This document shows positions 1 through 5,329 of a stretch of 6,328 nucleotides of DNA, in pieces. The translations under genes were made by a program, and so were the position numbers. Under the pieces are notes generated by a model. That model did not search any database. It saw nothing but the letters and a program-made list of their open reading frames with translations, and was not told the origin of the DNA. The DNA comes from Gemmatimonadota bacterium (GTDB lineage: Bacteria; Gemmatimonadota; Gemmatimonadetes; Longimicrobiales; Gaopeijiaceae). The stretch covers positions 1-6,328 of the forward strand of contig JAUXEE010000131.1 of assembly GCA_030618065.1 (NCBI GenBank), given 5' to 3'. The first letter of the stretch is position 1. Every line of letters starts with the position of its first letter.

Positions 1-508
1 GCTGGTGGATGGGAAGCGGTTGGGGGTCCACGGCACCAGCTACGGAGGGTACGCCGCCAACCTCATCATTACCCAGACGGATCGTTTCGCAGCCGCCATC
101 AACATCTCGGGGAAGGTGAACATCATCTCCTTCCTGGGAGACTCGGAGAAGATCACCACTCGAAACTACAGTGCGGCTGAAGAGGGCCAGGACCGGATCG
201 GCGCCACTCTCTGGGAACAGCCCCAGAAGTACTGGGAGCACTCGGCCGTCATGTTTGCCGATCGCATCGAGACTCCTCTCCTTCTCCTCACGGGCCACGG
301 CGACTGGAATGTTCCCGACACCAACACCCGGGAGATGTACTACGCCCTCCGGCGCCTCGATAAAGAGGTGGTGTGGGTGAATTACATGCGAGCCGGGCAT
401 GGAGCCGGCCGGGCCGGCTCGGAGTCAGACTACCGAGACCACTGGCGCCGAATCATCGAGTGGTATGACACCCACTTCCAGAAGGCTTTGGAGGAAGAGG
501 GGGGCTGA
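1..508 (+). CDS. S9 family serine peptidase (prolyl oligopeptidase-like), C-terminal part, 5'-truncated by window edge
   Basis: This is the C-terminal alpha/beta-hydrolase part of an S9 (prolyl oligopeptidase / dipeptidyl peptidase-like) serine peptidase, which cleaves short peptides. Reading from base 2, 168 residues are visible. The nucleophile elbow GTSYGG is present (Ser13 of the visible part, codon 38-40). The acid residue lies in GHGDWNVP, matching the D-x-N-V pattern around the catalytic Asp of DPP IV-type enzymes, and the catalytic His is in RAGHGAG. The full triad is therefore intact. The beta-propeller domain and any signal peptide, typically several hundred residues, lie left of the window. 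The GTG at base 5 is only an internal Val, not a start. The gene ends with TGA at 506-508 and converges on the oxidoreductase gene with 23 bases between the stops. Family is secure; the exact subfamily and substrate are not. Most such proteins in environmental bacteria are exported, but that cannot be seen here. Confidence 0.93.
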   Translation, partial: LVDGKRLGVHGTSYGGYAANLIITQTDRFAAAINISGKVNIISFLGDSEKITTRNYSAAEEGQDRIGATLWEQPQKYWEHSAVMFADRIETPLLLLTGHGDWNVPDTNTREMYYALRRLDKEVVWVNYMRAGHGAGRAGSESDYRDHWRRIIEWYDTHFQKALEEEGG

Positions 509-547
509 GCCCCATCGGGGCGCCGGCTGGCTCAACCGGCCGGCGCC
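501..547. terminator. GC-rich hairpins between convergent genes, possible bidirectional terminator
   Basis: Two stem-loops sit between the convergent stop codons. The larger has arms 519-530 and 536-547 (12 pairs, one of them G-U in + strand RNA) around the five-base loop CTCAA, and this loop contains the oxidoreductase stop codon (532-534, read on the - strand). A smaller one, GGGGC-TGA-GCCCC at 501-513, has the peptidase stop codon as its loop; GCCCC-ATC-GGGGC (509-521) is an alternative that competes with both. Neither strand shows a run of T directly after a stem, so this is not a canonical intrinsic terminator. It may slow polymerase, protect transcript ends or need a factor. The position supports a role at both transcript ends; the function is inferred. 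Confidence 0.5.
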
Positions 548-1581
548 TCCAGCACCACTTTCCCCAGGTTTTTCCGGTCGTGGAGGTACCGGTGTGCCTC
601 CACGGCTCCGTCCTGATCCAGGGGGAAAGTCCTATCCATGATGGGCTTCCAGCGCCCGTCCACCACCCCGCCAAAGATCTCCTCCAGAGCCGGGCCCATC
701 ATGGCCTCCTTTTCCTTCAGGTGAAGGAGGTGGATGCCGAAAACCCCCTGGTTCGGGACGACCAGGGAGAGGGGGTGAATGGACCCGGTCCTGAACTTGG
801 CCAGGGCGGCTTTGAGCCAGTTCCGTTTCCGTCCCGGCATGGCCTCGCTCATGCCATAGAAGACCACCCGTCCAAGAGGGTTCAGTAGCTTTCGGCAGGC
901 GCTGGTGGCCTTCCCGCCCACGGGATCCAGGGCGATGTCCAGACCCCGCTTCCGGCCCAAGGCCTCGTAGAGGTCGTCGGCCCAGGGGCCACGAGAGTCG
1001 AAACAGGCCTCGGCCCCCAGTTCATCCACCACGAAGGCCCGCTTCTCAGGAGTCCCGGCCGTACCGTAAACCTTGAGGCCCCGGTCCACTGCTAGCTGAA
1101 CCGCCGCCGTTCCCACCCCGCCCCCTGCGCCCAGCACCAGGACAGAGTCTCCGGGGCGAGCGTGGCCGGTCTCGAAAAGACAGACCCAAGCGGTAAGGAA
1201 TACCACCGGGATACCGGCGGCCTGGGCTGGGGTCAGGGCTTCAGGGAATGGAAAGGCCGAATCAGCGGGGAGGATGACGTCCCTGGCGTACCCACCGAAC
1301 CGGAGGAGAGCCACAGCCCCATCGCCCTCCTTCCACTTCTCGGCGCCCTCTCCCACCCGGGTGACCCTTCCTGCCACTTCGAAGCCGGGGGCATAGGGGA
1401 GGTCGGGAACCTCACCGTACAGGCCTGCTCGCTGAAGCAGGTCTGCGAAGTTGACGCCGGAGGCCCCGACACGGAGTTGGATTTCTCCCGGACCCGGAGT
1501 GGGGAGGGGGATCTCCCCTTCCCCCAGGACTTCGGGAGGGCCGAACCGGGGGATCAGAACCGCAAGGGTCGTGTCAGCCAT
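532..1581 (-). CDS. Zinc-independent medium-chain dehydrogenase/reductase, VAT1-like NAD(P)H:quinone oxidoreductase
   Basis: This 349-residue cytoplasmic protein belongs to the medium-chain dehydrogenase/reductase superfamily, quinone oxidoreductase branch, which reduces quinones or related carbonyl/enone compounds with NADPH. The N-terminal GroES-like domain holds SGVNFADLLQRAGLY (41-55) and PYAPGFEVAGRV (62-73), the quinone-reductase pattern. The Rossmann domain has VLVLGAGGGVGTAAVQLA (147-164), the glycine-rich cofactor loop. The Cys/His zinc ligands of alcohol dehydrogenases are absent, as expected for this branch. The stretch LDPVGG...GRVVFYGM...KRNW (218-255) and the ending KNLGKVVLEAP resemble the VAT1 group (synaptic vesicle protein VAT-1 homologue and bacterial relatives) more than E. 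coli QorA; this is judged from memory. The ATG at 1581 has a GGAG 11 bases upstream (1593-1596 on the + strand). It lies 51 bases downstream of the symporter gene in the same direction, so it is probably the last gene of the same transcript. Its link to the upstream genes is not obvious. Family is secure; substrate unknown. Confidence 0.9.
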   Translation of the reverse strand: MADTTLAVLIPRFGPPEVLGEGEIPLPTPGPGEIQLRVGASGVNFADLLQRAGLYGEVPDLPYAPGFEVAGRVTRVGEGAEKWKEGDGAVALLRFGGYARDVILPADSAFPFPEALTPAQAAGIPVVFLTAWVCLFETGHARPGDSVLVLGAGGGVGTAAVQLAVDRGLKVYGTAGTPEKRAFVVDELGAEACFDSRGPWADDLYEALGRKRGLDIALDPVGGKATSACRKLLNPLGRVVFYGMSEAMPGRKRNWLKAALAKFRTGSIHPLSLVVPNQGVFGIHLLHLKEKEAMMGPALEEIFGGVVDGRWKPIMDRTFPLDQDGAVEAHRYLHDRKNLGKVVLEAPAG

Positions 1582-1632
1582 GAGGCGTTCGTCTCCGGTC
1601 GATCTAGCGGAATAGGGGTGCCTATCGAAGCA

Positions 1633-3171
1633 TTACCAGAAAACCACCACCAAGGCCACCGTCGCCGCTACAGCACCGATGGAGAGCACATCGAAGAGAA
1701 GGTCTCGTTCCGGGAGAAGCTTGGACGCCACTGGTGATTCGGAGGTTTCCTCTGCCGGCCTCTCCTCGGGCCAGATCAAAGAGATTCCAACCAACATCGC
1801 CAGAAGGGCCAGAGCTGCCAACCACATCTGATCCAAAAACGCGGCGTCGGGTGTGATCCACTTTATGCCGATGGTGGCGGGGAGGGTGAGTCCCAAGACC
1901 CATACCGCTCCCCGTGCGGTGGCTTTTTTCCAGAAGAGGCCGCTGAGGAAGACGATGGCCACCCCCGGAGTGATCAGACCCCAGAACTCCTGGATGTAGG
2001 AGAAAATCCTCTCGAAGCTGACCAGGAAGGGGGCCCATGCCCACGCCAAAAGCAGGAAGACCACGGTGCTGGTTCGGCCCACGGTAATGAGATGGCGCTG
2101 AGAGGCCTCGGGCCTCAGATGCCGGTGGTAGAGATCCATGGTGAAGATGGTGGCCGTGGAGTTCAGCATGGAATCCAGGGACGACATGATGGCAGCGATG
2201 AGGGCGGCCAGCATCAGCCCCGCCAGGCCCCCAGGTAAGAGGTTCGCGATGAGGATGGGATAGGCCATGTCCGAACGAGTGAGCTCGTCCGCGTAGAGGA
2301 CGTAGGCCATGATCCCTGGTACGACGGCGATAAAGGGGATGAACAATTTCAGATAGGCGGCGAAAACCATTCCGTATCGACCCTGCCGGAGGTTCTTGGC
2401 TCCCAGCGTCCTCTGGGTGATGAACTGGTTGCACCCCCAGTAGAAAAAGTTGGCGATCCACAGCCCACCGAAAAAGATGGCGAACCAGGGGAGTTCGGGG
2501 TGGTCCAGAGGGAGGACCATGTGGAACTTGTCACCGGCCTCTTCCATGAGAGTGTCCCACCCCCCCACAGCCTTCAGGCCGAGCCAAGCTGTCAGTGCTC
2601 CGCCCAGCAGGAGCATGGTCCCCTGGATGAGGTCCGACCACACCACGGCCTTCAACCCGCCGTAGGCCGTGTATGCTCCAGCGAACACCGCCAGGATCGT
2701 AACCCCCCACCAGAGGGGCAGGCCGAACATGGTCTCCAGAGCTAAGCCACCGGAATACAGGACCGTGGCCATGGCCACGAAGGTGTAGGCCAGAATCATG
2801 TAGATGGCCAACCAGCCCCGGGACCGGACGTCGAACCGACGTTCCAGGTACTCCGGCATGGTGGTGATCCGGTTGGCTAGAAAGGCCGGGAGGAACCAAC
2901 GGGCCACGATCACCAGCGTGATGGCCGACATCCATTCGTAGGCCGCAACCGCCAGTCCGAAGTCAGCCCCTTGGCCTGCCTGCCCTACCAACTGCTCCGT
3001 GGAGATGTTGGACGCGATGAGGCTGATGCCGATGAGCCACCAGGGGAGGTTCCGGCCCGCCAGGAAGTAATCGGCAGCCACCTTTTCCCGGCGGGAGACC
3101 ACGATGGCGACCACTGCCACAACCACGAAGTAGCCGAAGAACGCGGTGAAGTCGAAGGTGGAGAAGTTCAT
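1633..3171 (-). CDS. Sodium:solute symporter (SSS family), SGLT-like probable Na+/hexose symporter
   Basis: This 512-residue inner-membrane protein is a sodium:solute symporter of the LeuT fold, with many hydrophobic segments from residue 8 to the extreme C terminus (TM at about 493-512). It is strikingly close to Vibrio SGLT. AGRNLPWWLIGISLIASNIS (38-57), YEWMSAIT (78-85), GGLWIANFFYWG (235-246), FAAYLKL (270-276), SSLDSMLNSTATIFTMDLY (330-348) and IQEFWGL (393-399) all have clear counterparts. The positions that bind galactose in vSGLT (Q69, E88, S91, N260, K294, Q428, recalled numbering) match Q60, E79, S82, N241, K275 and Q394. The gate residues N64/Y263 match N55/Y244. The sodium-site residues A62, I65, A361, S364 and S365 match A53, I56, A327, S330 and S331. 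The ATG overlaps the TGA of the upstream hydrolase gene (TGATG), with GGAG five bases before it (3177-3180). This implies translational coupling and a shared substrate pathway. Sugar transport is strongly suggested; the exact sugar (hexose, N-acetyl sugar, inositol) is inference. Confidence 0.93.
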   Translation of the reverse strand: MNFSTFDFTAFFGYFVVVAVVAIVVSRREKVAADYFLAGRNLPWWLIGISLIASNISTEQLVGQAGQGADFGLAVAAYEWMSAITLVIVARWFLPAFLANRITTMPEYLERRFDVRSRGWLAIYMILAYTFVAMATVLYSGGLALETMFGLPLWWGVTILAVFAGAYTAYGGLKAVVWSDLIQGTMLLLGGALTAWLGLKAVGGWDTLMEEAGDKFHMVLPLDHPELPWFAIFFGGLWIANFFYWGCNQFITQRTLGAKNLRQGRYGMVFAAYLKLFIPFIAVVPGIMAYVLYADELTRSDMAYPILIANLLPGGLAGLMLAALIAAIMSSLDSMLNSTATIFTMDLYHRHLRPEASQRHLITVGRTSTVVFLLLAWAWAPFLVSFERIFSYIQEFWGLITPGVAIVFLSGLFWKKATARGAVWVLGLTLPATIGIKWITPDAAFLDQMWLAALALLAMLVGISLIWPEERPAEETSESPVASKLLPERDLLFDVLSIGAVAATVALVVVFW

Positions 3172-3173
3172 CA
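3169..3173 (-). promoter_or_regulatory. TGATG stop/start overlap (translational coupling)
   Basis: On the - strand the stop codon TGA of the lipoprotein hydrolase (3173-3171) shares its A with the ATG of the symporter (3171-3169). A CTGGAG ribosome-binding sequence lies within the 3' end of the upstream gene, with five bases between GGAG and the ATG. Terminating ribosomes can re-initiate directly. The frameshift upstream in the hydrolase gene would therefore be expected to lower symporter translation when the hydrolase frame is off. Confidence 0.75.
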
Positions 3174-4872
3174 GAACTCCAGAACGAGGAGAATGGGTCG
3201 GTGATCGGAGGCGACCTCTTCGTCCAGAACCCTGTGTTCGATGATTCGGAACCCACTCTTTGGGCGGACCAGGATGAAGTCGATCTCCCGGACCGGCCCG
3301 TCAGCAGGGAAGGTGAGGGGCGATCCGTCTTTCCGGGCCACCGCCCACTCCGTCTCCAGGAGCTCCATGACGGCGGATCCCGGGGTGGAGTTGAAGTCCC
3401 CAGCCAGGATCACGATGCCTTCCTCGTCCCGTAGGGCCTCCATGAGACTCCGGGCCTGGGCCAGGCGCTCCTCTTCCGTTCTGTAGAAGTGAATTCCCGA
3501 TATCACCACTTCCCTTCCGGTACCCGGGAGACGGAGGCGGGCGGTGAGAGCAGACCTGGGTTCGGCCCCGGGGGGAAGGCGGTGGTTCGTCCAGTCCAGG
3601 ATCGGCAGCCGACTCAGAAGGGCCATCCCGTACTCTCCCCCCTGGTATTCCATGAAATCCCCGAAGAGGGGCTCCATTCCCGTAAGGGCACTGTATGCGC
3701 CGGCCTGGTCCACGCCGCCGGTACGCTCCACCTGGCGGTCGATTTCCTGAAGAGTCACCAGATCGGGTTCCACGGCTGAGATCACTTCAGCGATGCGCCC
3801 CAGGTTCAGGACTCCATCCATCCCCTCACCGTGGTGGGTGTTATAGGCCAGGATCCGGAGGGTGTCCGTTTTGGTTTGGGGCACCACCTGAGCGCCGCCC
3901 TCGAGGCCTACCACCCGGCCATCCAGCTCCCAGGCCGGATCGATCTCGATACCCAGGTGGGTCAGGGCCGTAACGGCCAGGTCCACCACCGCCGGGGCTT
4001 CGCTGGGGCGACCCACCGTGGCCGAGGGTCCGCTGGCCAGGTAGAAGACGGTGGATTCCTCCGGTGAGTCACCCCCGTGTCCTCCCGTTTCCGTCCGCCC
4101 GTGGTCGGTGCAAACCAGGACCAGCCAGTCTTCCTGAGGATAGGTGGGGCGGGCCCGGATGGCCTCCAGCATCCTGCCCAGTTGACGGTCGGCAATGGCG
4201 ATGGCTTCTCGGTATTCCCCCCCCGATTCCACCGATGTTGTGGCTGATCTCGTCGGGGGCTCCTGCGTAGACGAAAAGGACGTCCGGATCCCCGGTCCGG
4301 AGCTCCTCCAGGACAGCCTCCACCGCGACACTATCGGCTTCCAGCCATCCCAACTCGTAGCCGTCCAGGATGACCTTTCGGTCCACGGCATCGCTGATCA
4401 GGGGGCCCCCATCGGCTTCCGTCCCCAGGGGCAGCCAATCGACCGCCGCGAAGGTGTTCAGCTCAGGGTGTACCGATTCGATGCGGGTTAAGAAGTCGGG
4501 GTAGTCGGCGTACCGGTTCGAGGAGAAGTCGTTGCTGTGGACTCCGTGTTTCTCTGGCCAAACCCCGATGAGGATGCTGGACCAATCAGGTCCGCTGACG
4601 GTGGGGTGTGCGGTCTGAGCCACGTCGCTGAAGGCGCCTGTCCCAGCGAGGGAGTCGAAGTTGGGGGTGGGGACCTCCCTGAGAACGTCGGGTCGTACGC
4701 CGTCCCACCCCACCAGGAGCACTTTCGGGTTGGCTCCCGGCTCCGGTTGCGTCCAGAAGGACCCGGTCGCCTCGGAACCGGTCTCCCCGGACTCCTGCCG
4801 GGTGTTCTGCCCCGGATTCTGGCAGGCGGTGATGACGAGGAGAACTCCGACGGCAGCAGCAAATCTCCGCAT
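3171..4872 (-). CDS. Lipoprotein fusing alkaline-phosphatase-like phosphodiesterase and EEP (endonuclease/exonuclease/phosphatase) domains; frameshifted at a G8 tract
   Basis: Two overlapping reading frames (4872 to 4217, then 4217 to 3171) join into one 566-residue protein if one G is removed from the eight-G run at 4217-4224. Residues 1-17 are a lipoprotein signal (hydrophobic AAAVGVLLVI, lipobox ITAC, Cys17), so the protein should be membrane-anchored outside the cytoplasm. Residues ~50-320 form an alkaline-phosphatase-superfamily / type I phosphodiesterase domain: metal Asp57 in GWDG, probable nucleophile Ser93 in PTVSGPDW, then WPEKHGV, D207-x3-H211, and TDHG...GGHG (D256, H257, H265). 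Residues ~337-566 form an EEP domain: N344 (AYNTHHG), E376 (LQEID), H461, GDFNS (D492, N494), D531 (IDFIL) and SDHRPI (D556, H557). Catalytic residues of both domains look complete. Both superfamilies cleave phosphate mono- or diesters; the substrate is unknown. A GGAGGA lies eight bases before the ATG. No stop separates the domains in the second frame, so the fusion is real in this sequence. Whether the gene is functional depends on the true G count. Confidence 0.82.
4217..4224 (-). other. Frameshift site: run of eight G on the coding strand
   Basis: On the coding strand, the codons for H211-N-I-G-G-I216 are followed by eight G and then AATACCGAG. With eight G the frame runs into residues with no family resemblance and stops at 4069. 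With seven G it continues as GGEYREAIAIADRQLG, which is the sequence expected after the D-x3-H metal motif in this enzyme family. The switch point therefore falls exactly in the homopolymer, the longest one I noticed in the window. Causes could be a sequencing or assembly error, a real loss-of-function change, or slipped-strand phase variation. Confidence 0.85.
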
Positions 4873-4880
4873 GTGAACGA

Positions 4881-4886
4881 TCCTCC
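4881..4886 (-). promoter_or_regulatory. Ribosome-binding site of the lipoprotein hydrolase gene
   Basis: The coding strand reads GGAGGA, then eight bases, then ATG at 4872-4870. This is a near-consensus Shine-Dalgarno sequence at good spacing. It fixes the start so that the product begins with MRRFAAAVGVLLVITAC, a complete lipoprotein signal. Confidence 0.75.
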
Positions 4887-4910
4887 AGAGGAGCCGAAGA
4901 TTCTGAGGGC

Positions 4911-4930
4911 GAGGACATCAGAGGACATCA
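4911..4930. repeat. Perfect tandem repeat of GAGGACATCA (2 x 10 bases) in the leader of the hydrolase gene
   Basis: Two identical ten-base units abut at 4911-4920 and 4921-4930, 39 to 58 bases before the hydrolase start. On the transcribed strand they read TGATGTCCTC twice. A unit length of one helical turn is what a pair of protein sites on the same DNA face would have. A TATGAT resembling a -10 box overlaps the distal edge (4927-4932, - strand), but I see no convincing -35 at 16-18 bases from it. This 110-base gap, the largest in the window, is the only place inside it where a separate promoter for the hydrolase-symporter-oxidoreductase genes could sit. An operator role is inference. Confidence 0.4.
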
Positions 4931-4982
4931 TAGGAAGGGAGGGCAAAGGCGGACAGGTCGCGCCCCGTCCTCGATGGTTCTA

Positions 4983-5291
4983 TCAGCAGGCCTCGCTGGG
5001 GCCTCCTGCCAGGTGGGCCGTCAAAGCCTCGACCTCTTCCTCGAAATGGTCCGCCTCGTCCTGGGAGGGTTCCTTCGGGGTGTGGGCCACCCGGTTCCGA
5101 ATCTCCCGGAGGGCCAGGATCCGGGCCTCTTCACCCTGGCCGATCTTCCGGTTGATGCGAAGTGCGTAGAGAAGCTCCGAGGGTTGGGTGGGGGGCCGGA
5201 CGGAGCACACGGGCAGAGTTGCCCGGAGGGCGTTCTCCAGTTGAATCCAAGCCTCGAGGATCCGGGTGGCGGTGCACCAATCGTGGGCCAT
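4983..5291 (-). CDS. Small helical protein with HEPN-type R-x4-H motif, hypothetical
   Basis: I do not recognise a named family with certainty. The 102-residue product is rich in predicted helix and has no signal peptide or membrane segment. Its central part, RINRKIGQGEEARILALREIRNRVAH, ends in RNRVAH (R65-N66-x3-H70), the R-x4-6-H signature, with the usual polar residue after Arg, that marks HEPN domains. Many HEPN proteins are ribonucleases in toxin-antitoxin or defence systems, while others only bind nucleotides or partner proteins. An acidic helix follows (DEADHFEEEVEAL, 78-90). No MNT nucleotidyltransferase or other antitoxin partner is visible, so a toxin role is not supported. The start at 5291 is preferred because AAGGAG lies six bases before it; an ATG six codons further upstream (5309) would place that Shine-Dalgarno inside the gene. 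It lies 38 bases after the DUF1343 gene, probably in one transcript. Real gene: likely; HEPN assignment: moderate. Confidence 0.65.
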   Translation of the reverse strand: MAHDWCTATRILEAWIQLENALRATLPVCSVRPPTQPSELLYALRINRKIGQGEEARILALREIRNRVAHTPKEPSQDEADHFEEEVEALTAHLAGGPSEAC

Positions 5292-5297
5292 GAGACG

Positions 5298-5303
5298 CTC
5301 CTT
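5298..5303 (-). promoter_or_regulatory. Ribosome-binding site deciding the start of the small HEPN-like gene
   Basis: AAGGAG on the coding strand is followed by six bases and ATG (5291-5289). It is the best Shine-Dalgarno match near this gene and favours the 102-residue product over the 108-residue reading that begins at 5309. Confidence 0.75.
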
Positions 5304-5326
5304 AATCATACAGCTTAATCATGCAG
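5301..5326. repeat. Near-perfect 13-base tandem repeat in the DUF1343 / HEPN-like intergenic gap
   Basis: Units CTTAATCATACAG (5301-5313) and CTTAATCATGCAG (5314-5326) are adjacent and differ at one base. They occupy most of the 38-base gap. On the transcribed strand each supplies ATGATTAAG. The upstream copy opens a six-codon reading frame (ATG at 5322, stop TAA at 5304-5302) whose stop overlaps the AAGGAG of the HEPN-like gene. AT-rich bases here contrast with the GC-rich surroundings. It could be a simple slippage duplication; a coupling or regulatory role is speculative. Confidence 0.5.
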
Positions 5327-5329
5327 CCC

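Noticed and set aside
1612..1625. ATAGG-GGTG-CCTAT hairpin between symporter and oxidoreductase genes
   Set aside because: Only five pairs; expected by chance. It could attenuate transcription, but nothing else supports it.
1162..1737. Long + strand open frame of 191 codons
   Set aside because: It lies opposite the oxidoreductase and the symporter C terminus, spans their junction, shows no family motif and has low-complexity composition. It is a shadow of GC-rich genes.
1622..2461. 279-codon - strand frame overlapping the symporter
   Set aside because: The product is rich in His, Arg, Gly and Pro with no motif, while the other frame of the same strand encodes a textbook SSS transporter.
2560..2566. 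Run of seven C in the symporter gene as another frameshift site
   Set aside because: The symporter frame continues correctly on both sides (VGGWDTL), so there is no disruption.
3171..4391. EEP domain as a separate gene starting at 4391
   Set aside because: The first ~58 codons from that start are out-of-frame translation of the phosphodiesterase domain. No stop lies between the two domains, and no ATG with a ribosome-binding site precedes the first EEP motif. A GTG near residues 329-330 is possible but weak.
4927..4956. Sigma-70-type promoter using TATGAT at 4927-4932
   Set aside because: At 16-18 base spacing the -35 positions read GTCCGC, TGTCCG or CTGTCC, none close to TTGACA. It is not called as a promoter, only noted with the repeat.
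4951..4970. Hairpin GGAC.GG...CC.GTCC downstream of the HEPN-like gene as a terminator
   Set aside because: Short stem with an internal mismatch and no T tract. It is too weak to call in such GC-rich DNA.
4537..5169. 210-codon + strand frame across the hydrolase 5' end and the gap
   Set aside because: It runs antisense to the lipoprotein signal and the HEPN-like gene and has no recognisable domain or good start context.
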